Shown: positions 9,900 through 21,720, counted from the stretch's first letter. The stretch is DNA of 64,000 bases from Haliclona indistincta (GCA_964017065.1 OZ024788.1:10538457-10602456); one strand, 5' to 3'. The notes: generated by a model not told the origin, from the letters alone. Translations and numbers: made by a program.

Positions 9900-11313
9900 C
9901 TCGGCGTGGCTATTGAGTGAATATTGAAACACTACCACTGAGCGGATGTTGACGGCAAGAAGAAGGTACTCTACTTTAGACATGACAAGTGGGTGGTATT
10001 GTGTATACTTTTGTAGGAATAACAGTTTATTGGTGGGTCACATTTTTAGTTAGACAACTACAATATAACACTGTCCTGACTTTGTAGTATTTTTCTCACA
10101 AGATCTAATACCCTTTTACACACATTCTTACACACATTTTTTTGAGAAACACTGCTTCGCTTTCTAGAACAATTCGAAGCCTCGCTAGGCAGTGAACTAT
10201 TTCACCTTAGAAAGAAATCTATAAATCGCCAAGAAAACTAGCAAACAAAGACTAAATCAGTAAACACACGCACAGCTTTCACACAAAATCCATTCACAAT
10301 CACACAATTTCGCAAGACCATTGACATACATTTTTAGCTCACTGAGTGGTTTAGAATAATGTTAGGAACAGTCTAACACTGTGCAGTCACATGATTACGC
10401 TACTATAGTCACATGATTACGCTATTATAGTCACATGATTACGCTATTATAGTCACATGAATACGCTATTATAGTCACATGATTACGCTATTATAGTCAC
10501 ATGATTATGCTAACAATGATGCAATCACTAGTCTGATAGTCCTGTAGATCACACGAACATTTTTAGTGAAAACATCTTTTTAGTGAAATTTCAATAATCT
10601 ACCGTTAAAATCTCAATGCAACCTCATGCCTTAGCAGCGCTGATCGATGACTACCCAACAAGGAAAATTAATGCTCTCTCTGTCTTAGATACTAGTAATT
10701 TTTATCTCCCCTTTATCTGACCTGGTTTAGCTTTTGTGTTGCTTATTGTTCGTTTTTGTGTTCTTTAGTTAGTTCTTCTTGTAGTTCTGTTTTGTTTTTT
10801 CTCCTTTATATCTTAAGTGTATCTGTTCAAATCTTAAAGCACTTTTACTTTTTAAAGTTTTTTGTGACGCAACGTAGCGAGAAAACGCTATAACTGAGAA
10901 CCGAGTTTTAGCAAAAAAAAAGAAAGTTTTCGAATTAAGTGAAAAAAGAATTTTAGCAAGAAGCGAATTCAGTACCTGTTTTTGACAAGAAATGCAATAC
11001 ACAATGGCTTACCTCACGAGTAGATACCCATATTCCTCAATACAAAAAAAATACCTACCTTACCACCTAGCATGCATTCATCTATCAATATATATAATAC
11101 AAGTACATTGTAACCCTCGCGGATGCATTAAAAACCATTCGCTTACGTGAACATAAAATTATTTAACCTTTTATCAAAATATTCCAAATGCACATAAAAT
11201 TTATGCTCCAACTTCAAAATTTTAACCTTACGCACACACATATAACACAATTTTAGTAAGCACAGCGTTTGTTGCGTTACGACACCTCATATACATAATT
11301 TATAACACGTGAT
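9900..11313. other. intergenic, AT-rich; no gene recognised
   Basis: Apart from the 22-base tandem repeat at 10377-10508 I see no coding or repeat signal. The C-terminal exon of the LOTUS/RRM/Tudor gene could lie here if the intron after 11329 is used, because a Tudor fold normally continues some 15 residues further. I could not place such an exon. Confidence 0.5.
10377..10508. repeat. 22-base tandem repeat, 6 copies
   Basis: The unit is tcacatgattacgctattat plus ag, repeated six times with one or two changes per unit (for example 'gaatacg', 'gctactatag'). There are no spacers, so this is a minisatellite and not a CRISPR array. Confidence 0.95.
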
Positions 11314-14300
11314 TTAACTTAAGTGTACCTGAGTGGGTGTGGTCAGTGTGACCGTGAACACTTCGTCCTGCGTGAGTGCGCGTAGCAATCCCGCTCCCTT
11401 CTTGATGTCGCTCTTATAGGCCGAAAAGAGCTTGAGATCTGCACCACAAGACAACACAAACCAGATAAATAACCACTGTACACCGCTATACACAGGTCTA
11501 TTGACCAGTTGCAATTTACGTGCATATTCATAGCAACGGCAATGTTGGTGTACCGGGACACCTAAAATCACGACAAAAGTTACTGGAGTTTTTGCTTCTT
11601 CTTTGTTCATTTACTTGCTCTTCAAGCTTATACTTAAAAGTGCGCATTCACATGGACTATGCAAAGTGGATCAAATGCGCATATAATCCGGTTATGATTA
11701 TGATACTCATCACTGCCTCAAAGGGAGATGAGCATTCAACACATCATATTTCAAACAACAAAATTACTGATTTGACTGTGTCTACAAATTTGTGATGTTA
11801 TGATGCAAATTCACACCTTTGAGAACACATGGAATAGCCTGCAAGGGTAGAGTAGAGGCAAATTGAGGGATTGAGAACAAGTTCTGCGAGTCAGTGGTTA
11901 TCCAGACTCCACGATCGATGAGGAACACGTGTTCACAGGATTGGTTACTGGTGTGAGGGGTTGAAGGCGGCACCCAACATCTAGCATGGAGGAGAGAGAA
12001 GATGGCTATGCACAGTTCATGACAGATGAAACTTGATGTGTGCAAGATTCAACAACAAGCTTTTACACACCTATCGTGCATTGAACAAAAGTGGAAGGAA
12101 TTTTCTAAACACAAAAATTTATGACGGTGCAGAGAAGCGTGTAACTCATTTGTTTTACCAGAAAAACACGCGTGAGCACAATATCAGTTTTATACACAGA
12201 TCGGGTATGCTTCTTTGTCTCACGCTGTGAAGGTGGTTTGTTTGTTTGTTCGCTTACCGAGCAATGTCTGCTGTGTCTTGGTGACCGTTCCTGACTATTA
12301 CACCACATACTGAGTCGACACGATGGCAGCTTGAATGAGGACAAGAGAGAGGAGGAGACTGCCTGAGATATCGCTCAACAGCAACTAGACAAGCAAGCTG
12401 AAGAACAAGAAGAAATCACAATATTCGAGTACTCACATCTTAAGAAGCTAAATGACTGTTTATAGTTATAAGCAGCCAATGACTACTATAGACAGGTTTA
12501 GTCCCTAGCTAGCTGGATATTATAAGTAGGCAGTGACTACCATAGACTGTACTGTTTGGTCCCTAGCTAGCTGGCTGTTATAAGCAGGCAGTGACTACCA
12601 TAGACAGGTTCCACTGTACTGTTTGGTCCCTAGCTAGCTGGCTGCTATAAGCAGGCAGTGACTACCATAGACAGGTTCCACTGTACTGTTTGGTCCCTGG
12701 CTGTTATAAGCAGGCAGTGATCACTATAGACAGGTTCCACTGTACTGTTTGGTCCCTAGCTAGCTGGCAGACAGTGACCACTATAGACAGGTTCCACTGT
12801 ACTGTTTGGTCCCTAGCTAGCAGGCAGTGATCACTATAGACAGGTTCCACTGTACTGTTTGGTCCCTTAGCTAGCTGGTAGTTACAAGCAGACAGTGACC
12901 ACTAACTACCTGTACCAGCCTACAGGAAAACAGCAAGTTACACTTACAAGCTAACTACAGACTAGTGACTGCCTACTTGTAATTTTGAGCAGACTAGCTG
13001 TCTCCTAACTCTCACCTCACAACTATCCACCAACTGAATCCAGCAGTGACAGGCACTAGTCGCTTCAAGCACCTTCACCCTCACACAGTCACCACCCACA
13101 CTACTAATCCTGTCGGTCCAATCCAGTCCACCACTACAAGCAGTCAACATCCGATGAAGAAGTGAACCATCTTCGTCGCTGGAACAAAACACGAATTCAG
13201 ACACGGGAGGCAGTAAGCTATCACTCCATTCATCTTCACCTGACTCTACCACATACGAACTGTCTTGAAAGTTCTGTGAGTACGACCGACATTCAACTCC
13301 GTTCAATAAAGATCTGTCGCTTTCAAGGCTATTTAAACTAAGTGAGTGGGTTGAGGTCATTTCATTGGGCGTGACATCATTAACGATGACGTCATCATAA
13401 CTAGTACTGAACGATGAGTGGTGTCTTTGTCTTGATGTGATGGTGTGACGGTGGGAAGGAGGAGGTGAGGGAAAGTCCAAATAGATCGGTGCAGTGCGAG
13501 AAATGGGCTGTGTTCTGGAACCAGGCGCTTGGTTTGGAACTGTATCAGGAGTCCTCCAGCCTGTGAAGAAGAAAAAAACTAAATTCTTAACCGTAGTGTG
13601 TAATAATCTCAAAATTTAAAATCCCAATATCTACCTAAGGATATTTTTGTCTTGTCTTGGTCAGAGCTACATCACATGATGCAAAAGCTTGGAATCCATA
13701 TTAGCACAAATGCAAAATTAGGATGCACATCATAACACTACCCATGTCAACACCAATCAAGCAGCTATGAGACCACAAAGTTGTCTTTTCATAACCCACA
13801 CAGTGACACAAGGTCAGGTCAGTGGAGGTGACAGCAATCATGGGTACAAGCAAGTACAAGTTGTACATGAAAACTATGTTCTTTCTGAACTACATGAAAG
13901 ACCCAGCAACTCACTGCTGTCTTGCCCTGAGCTCCTTGAATCACTGTTCCTCTCTCGACTACTGACGGCTACATCTCGTTGCTTACTGTAGCCTGACTTC
14001 ATGACATACTCTACGCCATCAATTACGGTTCCATTATACATGTCCAGAGCTCTCCGGGCCGCTTCTATCGTAGAGAACTTCACAAACCTACAACACATGT
14101 TTAAAATTGATGACCAAAATTATGGTTCGTAGCCTATTACATTTTCCCATTACATTTTTTTTAACCGTGAATACATAAAAAACAATCTTTTTGAAATCAA
14201 CCTTGAACTAAACTGAAGAACAACTCCGCCTCTGATAGCAAAAATTGAGTCCAAACATAAACTCTTTAGGTGGAATTATCCTAGACTATGGATATTGAGA

Positions 14301-15657
14301 TAAAACGTTTTGAATGAAATAGAGACGTTCGTGATTGTACAATGTACACATACTGGTCATTCCATTATGGTGTAAGTAGTGCCTCACCCGTATCCTTTCT
14401 TCTGCACAATGATTTGAGCAGGTTTGCCGGCACGACTCATGAGCTGGTATAGAAAGGCTCTCTGGATTATGAATGAGAGAAGAATAAAGAGTAGGTCATA
14501 AGCCTGATTTTATGTTGCATGCAGCCCTAAGTAAGCAATCATACAACAGGTAGAAAAATATTTCCTAGCTGAATGACCTCAAGTGACCTCACAACACAAT
14601 GAGTGAATCAAAACACTTCAGTATGTGTAAATCCCTAAAGTACTGATGCTGATACAGTGTACATTAATAGGCTGCAAGTGGTCAGACTCACAGGGCTTGA
14701 TTTTTTACACCAATACACTAGCATGTTTCACACCTCAGCTTGAGTCTCTGGAAACGATCAATGACCGATCAACAAGGGCGGCTACTACCACAACCGTTTA
14801 GAACAACCCAAGACAGACTTGATTCAACTTGAACGCAACAATTGATATCGTGCAAGTACAAAAAAAGTCGGTTGTTGACAAAACACAAAAATCTTCTTGA
14901 TACACTATAATTTTTTATAAATGAAATTGTACAAAGGCGCATGCTTAGCGTACAACAGTTGTGAGCATAAGACTTGCAATTTATGGTAGCAAGCACCTTT
15001 TCGCTGATCTGCTGGTCACTCATGTTCCCGATTGAGGGAGGTGATACATCGTGACTTGTGTACCGCCAGAACACGAACAAGGACACTAGACCGTTGAAGT
15101 CAAACTGCAAATCGAACGGGTCTGCAGAGAAAAGCAAAAACAAGCTACTTTTAGAGATTTGAAACTAAAAATACAACGTTCGGTAACCACGCACCTGCCG
15201 TTGTATTCTGCTGTTGTCTGGGGTAGTTCCTAGGTCCAGGCCGCCTGTCGCTGTTGCCACTTAGTCTCCTCGTCCCTCTACCTCCTCTGGTTCTCTCGTG
15301 ACGAGATCTTTGTTGCTGGGAATCTGTCGCTGGTTGAACGACCTGGGCCTTCTTCACCCAGGACGGCATAAAGCAGCCTTTGTCGCCGACGCCGTACAAC
15401 TGGATACCATCCTTGCCCTCTGCAAATCTGACCGCACCGTCTTGTTCCATGTCTCGCAGCATTTCAACAGCGCTCGAGTAGCCGCATTGTCTGAACGGAA
15501 AGTCCGACTTGACCAGCGCTTTGTAGTCGCGAGCGAAATTCTTGAGAGGAAGCCCATGAGCAGCAGACAGGAGAACTGAACGAGTGGAAGTGATGATGGA
15601 CGGCTCAATAAAGCGTCGACTATTTCGAGGTCTATTTTCTTCACGTGGTGCAGCCAT
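11314..15657 (-). CDS. LOTUS-RRM-Tudor domain protein (germline granule / TDRD family)
   Basis: Eight exons keep frame and phase: 15657-15195, 15121-14997, 14461-14388, 14087-13915, 13560-13016, 12397-12258, 11980-11817, 11438-11329. That gives 598 codons, plus four more to the TAA at 11314-11316 if the weak GTACAC donor is not used. Residues ~20-95 form an OST-HTH/LOTUS domain (LLSAAHGLPLKNFARDYKAL, RFAEGKDGIQLYGVG). Residues ~160-255 form an RRM whose RNP1-like strand KGYGFVKF is rebuilt exactly across a splice junction. A Ser/Pro-rich linker follows. From ~435 a Tudor domain reads VKVLEATSACHCWIQLV, HVFLIDRGVW and LPLQAIPCVLK. LOTUS domains bind Vasa/DDX4 or G-rich RNA, and Tudor domains bind methylarginine of Piwi-type proteins, so a role in germ granules or the piRNA pathway is likely. 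TDRD5 and TDRD7 pair LOTUS with Tudor, and TDRD10 pairs RRM with Tudor; all three together is unusual. The 3' end is uncertain. Confidence 0.8.
12471..12905. repeat. ~62-70-base minisatellite inside an intron
   Basis: About six units contain 'aagcaggcagtgactaccat', 'agacaggttccactgtactg' and 'tttggtccctagctagctgg'. Later units lose short blocks, such as the 'ctgttataag' part. The array fills most of the intron between exons 5 and 6 of the LOTUS/RRM/Tudor gene. No coding potential. Confidence 0.9.
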
Positions 15658-15791
15658 TTTTATTTAACCTCTTTCCAACACTGACCGACCGTGTAAAAAA
15701 TAGGCGGAGCTAAAAGTAAGAAAACAGATTTTCTGTTCATAATCTTGACAGTTTATCCCAAATTTAGTAAACTAGCTGGTTGTGAACTTAC

Positions 15792-15847
15792 CTTGTCGTA
15801 AAGGACTCCCTCTCATGACTCTGAAGACTGAAGAGTGTAGCCGCCAT
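15792..15847 (-). other. possible short first exon (MAATLFSLQS...)
   Basis: On the minus strand an ATG at 15847 in the context AAAATGGCGGC opens 18 codons (MAATLFSLQSHERESFTTR) and ends at a good donor, AAG|GTAAGT. It lies 135 bases upstream of the LOTUS gene's own ATG, but joining it to that exon would not keep frame. It may be an alternative 5' exon, an upstream ORF, or the first exon of another transcript. AAnATGGCGGC is also the classical YY1-type start-site motif, which could explain the sequence without translation. Confidence 0.35.
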
Positions 15848-16117
15848 TTTAGAAGAAGATTGAAGTTTATTAACGACAATGTCGACAAAAAATTATTAAT
15901 GACACGCCTGTTTATTACGGTCTCATTCCCAGACTGACGGTCCGAACATGAGCCCTCAACAATGATGCAATACGTGATGCAAGCACTGCTCCGTGATGCA
16001 ATAAGCTTGCATCAAAACTGCACCTATAAAAACGTGCTCAATAGACACTGCACTACAGACCAACAACTCTTGCAGATATTAAATCACAAGGAACTGAGGA
16101 AAGAAGAATTGAACAAG

Positions 16118-16684
16118 ATGGCTGCAGAACCTGTCTTAGTAAAAACTGACCCTTCAGACCTCTGGTGTCGCAAGATGAAGACAATGTTTCGCAGCATAGT
16201 TGGAAACAAGGGCTACATTACTGAAGAGCAGTGCGTGGAGAAAGCTCTTGATGCACTGAAAGCTTATCCTGGTCTCGATCCTGAATACCTCAAAGAGCAA
16301 GCCTACCAGGGTTGGATCAATGACCTGAACTGTGGGATGAAACCGCCTCGAGGATATCGCCTCACGGAAGCACAGTACGTCCAGAACATGTGGATTCTAG
16401 TCCACCAACCGGGACTCGAAGAGCGGACTAAAAAAGAGACAGCCAAAGTGATGCAGCAATTAGACAAGGACAAGAAAGGTTACATCAACAGAGATGAATT
16501 CCTACTGATGACCAGAAAACTTGTCGAGCAGAAAGATCTTGACCGTATGTACGATGTCTTGGACCCGTCTAAAAGTGGAAAAATCAAACAAGAGTCCATT
16601 GAAAAGATGTACCTCTTCTTTTTCACTAATACTGACAAAGAGGATCATCCATTCAACTTACTGAGAGGACCATTGGTTGACTAG
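16118..16684 (+). CDS. EF-hand calcium-binding protein (sarcoplasmic CBP / calexcitin type), copy 1
   Basis: This is a single-exon gene of 188 residues. The frame is open from 15962, but the start at 16118 (MAAEPVLVKTDPS) is chosen because the paralogue at 26164 begins at the same residue. Near residue 120 there is a canonical EF loop, DKDKKGYINRDE (Asp1, Asp3, Gly6, Ile8, Glu12). A second loop, DPSKSGKIKQES, lacks the acidic residue at position 12 and may bind calcium weakly. The N-terminal half (VGNKGYITEEQC) looks like a degenerate hand. There is no signal peptide or membrane segment, so it is probably a cytosolic calcium buffer or sensor. AATAAA-like sequence follows about 45 bases after the stop. 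Compared with the copy at 26164 it is highly similar throughout, indicating recent duplication. Confidence 0.9.
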   Translation: MAAEPVLVKTDPSDLWCRKMKTMFRSIVGNKGYITEEQCVEKALDALKAYPGLDPEYLKEQAYQGWINDLNCGMKPPRGYRLTEAQYVQNMWILVHQPGLEERTKKETAKVMQQLDKDKKGYINRDEFLLMTRKLVEQKDLDRMYDVLDPSKSGKIKQESIEKMYLFFFTNTDKEDHPFNLLRGPLVD

Positions 16685-17302
16685 TTCAAAAACTGATATT
16701 ATCTATACTAATAATCATGAACTGCTATAATAAATATTATCAGTAGTGTATAGAATATTCTTGTCATTGTAATAAACCACACAAAAAATTAAACCACTCA
16801 AATAGCTAAATGATTCAAACAGCTGGAAGTTTGATAATAATTCATTTATACATAACAATCATGCTATAAAAGTAAAGTAAAAAAAAAGCTTTAATAAAAA
16901 AACTGAAAAATGTAGGGATCACTACATATCATTGTCGATCGGCAATGATAATTTCAAACAACCTATATCAATCAATACGCTATATTTTTTTAAGCAAATT
17001 ACAGCTGTCACCTTAAATTGGGTCACTGCCTAGCAGCAGTAGTAATTATATTTATAATCAACTTTTTGTTATTATTTACAGCATTGCAAGAAAGAATAAG
17101 GAAGAATGAATTGGAGGAGACACATAACTGACCAAGCCAGGATGATAAGGAGAAGCAAAAAGAGATTTAAGGATAATATGACCAATGGGAAAAGATTAAC
17201 TGAAATTAGCCTATGTAGCTAGTTTGTAGTCTAATTTTTTAAAAACCTTTATTTCAAGTTGTGGTTCTTTTCTGGATTTTTCAATAGCTCCAAGAATTTT
17301 TT
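16685..17302. other. intergenic, no gene seen
   Basis: AT-rich sequence with short A and T runs. It ends at the left boundary of the bZIP/EF-hand duplicated block (17303). Confidence 0.6.
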
Positions 17303-17603
17303 TGACTCCAAATCACAGAATTATGCATATTTTCCTTCTTTGTGAATGCTAACTCTATATGGATACAGCAAAATCAAAGATAGATAGCTGCTAGTGAAAC
17401 ACATGATCAGTGCAGTGACCGAGATTATACTGTAAGTAGTTGCATCACTGTTTCTTCTGTAGTAAAAAAGGCAAGTCACTGATTTTAGCTGATTTTCATT
17501 TTTCATCTGAAGCAGTAGTTTACAAAGATAACAATAAAATTTATGTTGGACCGTTCAGTTTTTTGAAAATAATAGGAGTTTAGCAGGATCCATTGGCCTC
17601 TGC

Positions 17604-19258
17604 AATGGCTAAAGTTAGGGTGTCTGTCTTGAGGTTGAAGGGCTTTGATTTTGTGGATCTGGAGTCTGTGAGAAATGCAGCATTACCAGAGGTGTGGCTC
17701 GTTATTGGAAGAACATCACCACGCCCATTCCGAGCACATGGAAGATGGTGCTGATCGGTCGATACCTCAATCTCCTTCTCGGCTTGGTGACGAGCGACTA
17801 AGCATAGGTGCTGGATCTGGCGGTATCCATGGTACAGCTTCACGAACGGTTCCGTTACAGTCGATATCGGAGCATGGAATGAGCCAAGGAGTTACACCCC
17901 ACGACAAGTCCAACAACTACTCTGATCCAGCGTTGGATGATGCTCTACACGAACTTCTCGGAGATGGTACGTGCAGTGGGGAAGATGAACATGTACTTGA
18001 CGAAACTACAAGGCCTTGTGCTTTTGACCTATGGCACTACTTTTTTCCACCTTTTCTTTCTCAGCCGGAACTCCCTTCGAGTCAGACTACAGGTCCAGAA
18101 GCACTCCGATCCACACAGTCACACTACCCTATAGTAACGTAGACGGGCGTTGCCCGTCTAACCCTAACGTTGGTAGGCAACCCGCATTGACTGATTCCGA
18201 TCAACCAGTAGAGATCGATTGTGTTTTTGATCTATTTAACCTCAATCAAAACACTAAACCAGGACCAAGTACAACTCCAGGGACAGATAACATCAGCTAC
18301 ACTTCAGAACAGCCTAGTGCTAGTCCCAACTCTATCTTACCACATCACCCGTCAAGCTCAGAACTCTCTTATACTGATCCAAATACGCTCCACAGTAATA
18401 ACAGCAGCAGAGATGAACCATCTTCATTTATTGACAATCTGTCACTTTTTCCTTTCCCATTGACATTTTCAAATTTTAGCGCTGACAACATGCCCCAATC
18501 ACATGAGCTTGCTCAGTCTGGCTCACCGCAGTGCCCCCCACCTACCTCACAATCCCAACACGCTGGTCCAGCTTTGTCAGTGAATAACTCTACGAATCTT
18601 TCTTCAATGATCAGCACTCCTTCAGTTCCAGGTTATACAAACCCAAATGAAAATGCATCCTCTAACTTAGACTGTTTCTTTGCCATTTTCCCTTTCTCCC
18701 CGATACCCCAGCACATTTACCAGCATAGCACCACCACAAGATGTGTCTCAGTCATCTCTCATGGAGCAAGAGACAGAAGTGCAACAGCTTTCGTCATCAA
18801 CTGCATTACCTTCCAATTTCTCATATGGCAATATGACCACGCAGAAAGAAAAGAGCAGTCCTTCTCAACGACATGAGCATTCATCTTTCAGTCAAAATGT
18901 GGATTTTAGCCGAGAGTGTATTCCTCCTAGTTCTACTGATACTCATGCAAGGAGCATAGAAACTGTTGCTCAATCGGACACAGGCGTAAGATTTTCTTCT
19001 CAAAACAAGAAACAGAAATTGGATGACACTGTTGCTGTATCGCAGCGACAGAGAGAGCTGAACAATGTTTCTGCCTTACGATACCGAAAAAAGAAGAAAG
19101 AAAAGGCGGACGGACTGGACTTGAGGTTGGAACAGCTTGGCGCCGAAAACACCAGACTCAAGAATCAAGTGACTGCCTTCACAAACGAGATAGACAAGAT
19201 GAATCATTTGTTTAAATCTCACAACCGAACAAGCAGCCACACCCACTCAAATGATTAA
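17604..19258 (+). pseudogene. bZIP factor, broken copy
   Basis: This is homologous to 24218-25978 over almost its whole length. Three breaks divide it. A two-base loss near 17702 (CGTTATTGG against CGTCACATTGG) shifts the MAKVRV start out of frame. Stops and an insertion at about 18138-18160 follow SHYPIVT. Another shift near 18690-18715 separates SNLDCFFAIFPFSP from SIAPPQDVSQSS. The last piece still encodes a complete basic region (ELNNVSALRYRKKKKEK) and leucine zipper, and it then runs into 'HTHSND' because the sequence between the two genes has been deleted. Splicing across the breaks is not excluded, but no good sites were seen. Most likely a pseudogene; a short protein carrying only the zipper could still be made. 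Confidence 0.75.
18140..18160. mobile_element. palindromic micro-insertion in broken bZIP copy
   Basis: tagacgggc-gtt-gcccgtcta is a perfect 9-base stem with a 3-base loop, absent from the otherwise colinear intact copy (24750-24765). 'taacgt' is found on both sides (18135-18140 and 18165-18170), consistent with a target-site duplication. The related copy at 24.7 kb therefore acts as an empty-site control. Confidence 0.6.
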
Positions 19259-19308
19259 CCCATTGTGCACTATCATGTTTTTAATAAAGAAGTAGGATTA
19301 TAATCGAC

Positions 19309-19565
19309 ATGGCTGCTGAACCAGTTGTAATGACTACAGATCCGTCAGACACCTTGTCAGATGAAAGGCTACGTCACAAAGAGAATGAAAGACTATGTTA
19401 TAGTCTCGATCCTGAATACCTCAAGGAGCAATCATGTCAGGTATATGGATCAATGACCTGAACTTGTGGGATGGACACGACTAAGAGAATCACAAAGAGG
19501 ACATCGAAATATCCCTTTTTACTAATACAGATCATCTATTGAACTTACTGAGAGGACTATTAAGG
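19309..19565 (+). pseudogene. EF-hand protein gene remnant
   Basis: It begins like its paralogues (MAAEPVVMTTDPSD), then loses the first-hand region. It retains scattered blocks: 'ctcgatcctgaatacctcaa', 'tggatcaatgacctgaact', the 'aagagaatcacaaagaggac' of the second EF loop and the 'aacttactgagagga' C-terminal end. Large deletions and frame breaks show it is dead. It sits directly after the broken bZIP copy, as the intact EF-hand gene follows the intact bZIP gene. Confidence 0.9.
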
Positions 19566-19590
19566 CTTGTCCGCACTACAGAACTGGTTC

Positions 19591-20600
19591 AATGCGCATT
19601 ACCTAAAGATCGGATCAAAGTGCATCGATCTGCTTACCGCATGTCCGCACTGATCGCCATTAGATCGACTTGCTGGTATCTATTGCGTCATGTGACGTAA
19701 GCAACAACTTGCTAAACAGCCAGAAAACTGGTCTTACCACGTACCATCGCTAGTCTGTGTGTTTTGCGTCCTTTTTTAGCCCGAGTGTGGACCAGGGCTT
19801 TTTTGTACTAGGTTTCGATGTGCATGCATTGAACCGCATTAGAGCCCTAGTGCTGAGTAAAATAATATTCTATAGTTTTATAACAAAACCTTTTGTTTGC
19901 AGCAAAATAAATGTACATAATGTAATACAGCGGTGAAAAAAATAAAGTGTTCTGGGGCTAACATGAATTATGAAATGGTCACATCAAGTCTTTTAAAACA
20001 AGCGTTTAAAAACAATACCAAGAACCACAATCAATACACTTGTTATTGGCATCTTCAGCTTTTCTAGTGATCCACCCAGCTCCTAAAAAAATAGACACAT
20101 TGTAAGTACAGTCTGTGAAGGCTGCTATTGCCAAACTAATGGTTTAGATCAAATATAATGATGCAGGTCCATACTGGTCGCTGTTAGGCGAATAGTGGGC
20201 ACCGTTAGGTCCATACTGGGTGCTGTTAGGCGAATACTGGGCGCCGTTAGGCGAAGGTTTTTAGGGTCTTGGGTTTAGGGTTTAGTAGTTTCTAGTGCGA
20301 TACCACACAATAATGGCGGCATTCCATTCCATTCCATGGTTCCATTCCACATTCCATGTTTTACATGCAATCTGCCAGAGCAATGGCTATCGACTCAGTG
20401 TTCGCGGTCACGCCCACTTGACACACCTTTTCAGGCCTTGTGGTCAGCACTTTGCTGTCTTCTGGTTAGCAGCGCAGTTTCAATAGCAAGCAGGTTGGCT
20501 TTAGCTGAAAAGCTCCTTCTGAAAACCATAACTAAGGAGCTAACTCTACAATGTGCAACACGCCGAGGCTTTTGTGAAATCTGTTCATTTAGTAATTAAA
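19591..20600. other. intergenic, short repeats only
   Basis: No gene is seen. Small repeats are present: a ~42-base unit twice at 20167-20250 ('ctgttaggcgaatagtgggc'), an interstitial telomere-like tttagggtttag at about 20262-20285 and a short attcc run at 20318-20350. Confidence 0.6.
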
Positions 20601-20601
20601 G

Positions 20602-20631
20602 GGTTATATACCGACTGATCGGTATATAACC
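20602..20631. repeat. perfect inverted repeat, 13-base arms
   Basis: ggttatataccga and tcggtatataacc are separated by the four bases ctga. No clear target duplication flanks it. It lies about 285 bases beyond the last recognised codon of the minus-strand RING/TRAF gene. Confidence 0.85.
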
Positions 20632-20916
20632 ATACCGCACTGCTTGCCTGGTGTCTAGCTGGCTACCTTGCGTCACAGGAAGACCGCAGAGCAGCCCGAG
20701 TGCCGTTTCTTTGTGTATTCTCGAACGCGTCCGGGTTGTACGCGATTTATAGTCCTCATTAACGCACGTTACATCAAAGAGAATTATTCATACTATGGTT
20801 TAATGTATAATAAACCCCTGACCAGAGGACACCCTCTCTATAATAGCTGATTTTGTTGGTCCCAATATCATTTTGCATGGTCTGCTGAAGAGATTCGACC
20901 GTGCATTAAGACTAAC

Positions 20917-21720
20917 CTGAATCTGTTTATCCATCTTGCTCTCAATTCCTCCTTTCTGTTCGGCCATATTATGTTCGATCTGTCTCCTCTGTTCATTTAT
21001 CTTTATCTCCATTTCTTCTTTCTGTTCGGCCATTTTTTTCTCCATCTCTCTCTTCTGTTCATCTATTTTGATCTCCATTTCTTTTTTCTGCTCAGCCATT
21101 TGCCTTTCCATCTCTCTCTTTTGTTCAGCCATTTTGATCTCCATTCTCCTCTTGTCCTCAGCAATCTTGTTCTCCAACTCCTTATTGTAATGATCTGTTT
21201 CATTATGAAACATAGTTTCCAATTCATCTTTTATAGCAGCCATTTTGTTTAGAACTTCAGAAGTAGCCTGTTTCCTTAAACTTTCAAGCTTCTCATCAAG
21301 CGATCTCTCTGGGCAATCGTCAAGTTTGTGACTTTCTAACAAGTGGCGATGGATCTTAGCTTTACAACCGAGTGTACAGGACACTAATTGCCACCGGCAG
21401 TTTTCTCTTTGGTGCATTATCAGGTCTCGTAACTCTCCTTCCCACTGGCAACCATATTCCTTAAATGAGGAACAGCGAACCCTAAGGTCTTCTACTTTAC
21501 GTTTGTCACCGTGATCCAACATGGTCTTGAATACAGCGTGCTTGCAGATTGGGCACGGATTGTTGTCTGTCTTGACGCGGGAAATACATTTCGAGCAGAA
21601 CTTAGCACCACAGCAGCTAATGAGGTGAGGATCACGAAATAGCAGCTTACATATTGGACAGATCAGGTTATCGGGAAGCTCTTCAACGACGTCGCAATCA
21701 TATCCACCGAAATCAACCAT
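20917..21720 (-). CDS. RING / TRAF-type zinc finger / coiled-coil protein, orphan first exon
   Basis: From the ATG at 21720 (MVDFGGYD) 268 codons run to a good donor, CAG|GTTAGT. Reading on without splicing gives a stop at 20800. Residues ~20-60 are a RING-like finger (CPICKLLFRDPHLISCCGAK, then FCSKC and CPIC). Residues ~75-150 are TRAF-type zinc fingers (CSSFKEYGCQWEGELRDLI, HQRENCRWQLVSC). A coiled coil follows, made of about seven 11-residue repeats of MAEQKREMEKK type. The plan matches the first exon of the four plus-strand genes at 48.7-61.4 kb, but no MATH exon was found before the next genes, so the C-terminal half appears lost. As in the paralogues, the usual RING His is replaced (CGAKFC). 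Such proteins act in cytoplasmic immune or TNF-type signalling; ubiquitin-ligase activity is uncertain here. Confidence 0.75.

Larger units (their letters stand above)
17303..19590 (+). repeat. segmental duplication, left copy (pairs with 23839-26730)
   Basis: Similarity with the right copy begins abruptly at 'gactccaaatcacagaat' (17303 and 23837-23841). It continues through the whole bZIP gene and into the EF-hand gene. The left copy has several small indels, a palindromic insertion at 18140 and large deletions in the EF-hand part. The right copy is intact, so the left one is the decaying partner. Confidence 0.9.

Noticed and set aside
10377..10508. Possible CRISPR-like array
   Set aside because: Repeats are directly tandem with no spacers, and the genome is clearly eukaryotic.
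15298..15579. 93-codon plus-strand frame
   Set aside because: Antisense to the LOTUS exon, which has clear domain support on the other strand.
20259..20288. Telomere-like tttagggtttag run suggesting a chromosome end
   Set aside because: Only two or three imperfect units inside unique sequence; chance or an old interstitial trace is more likely.
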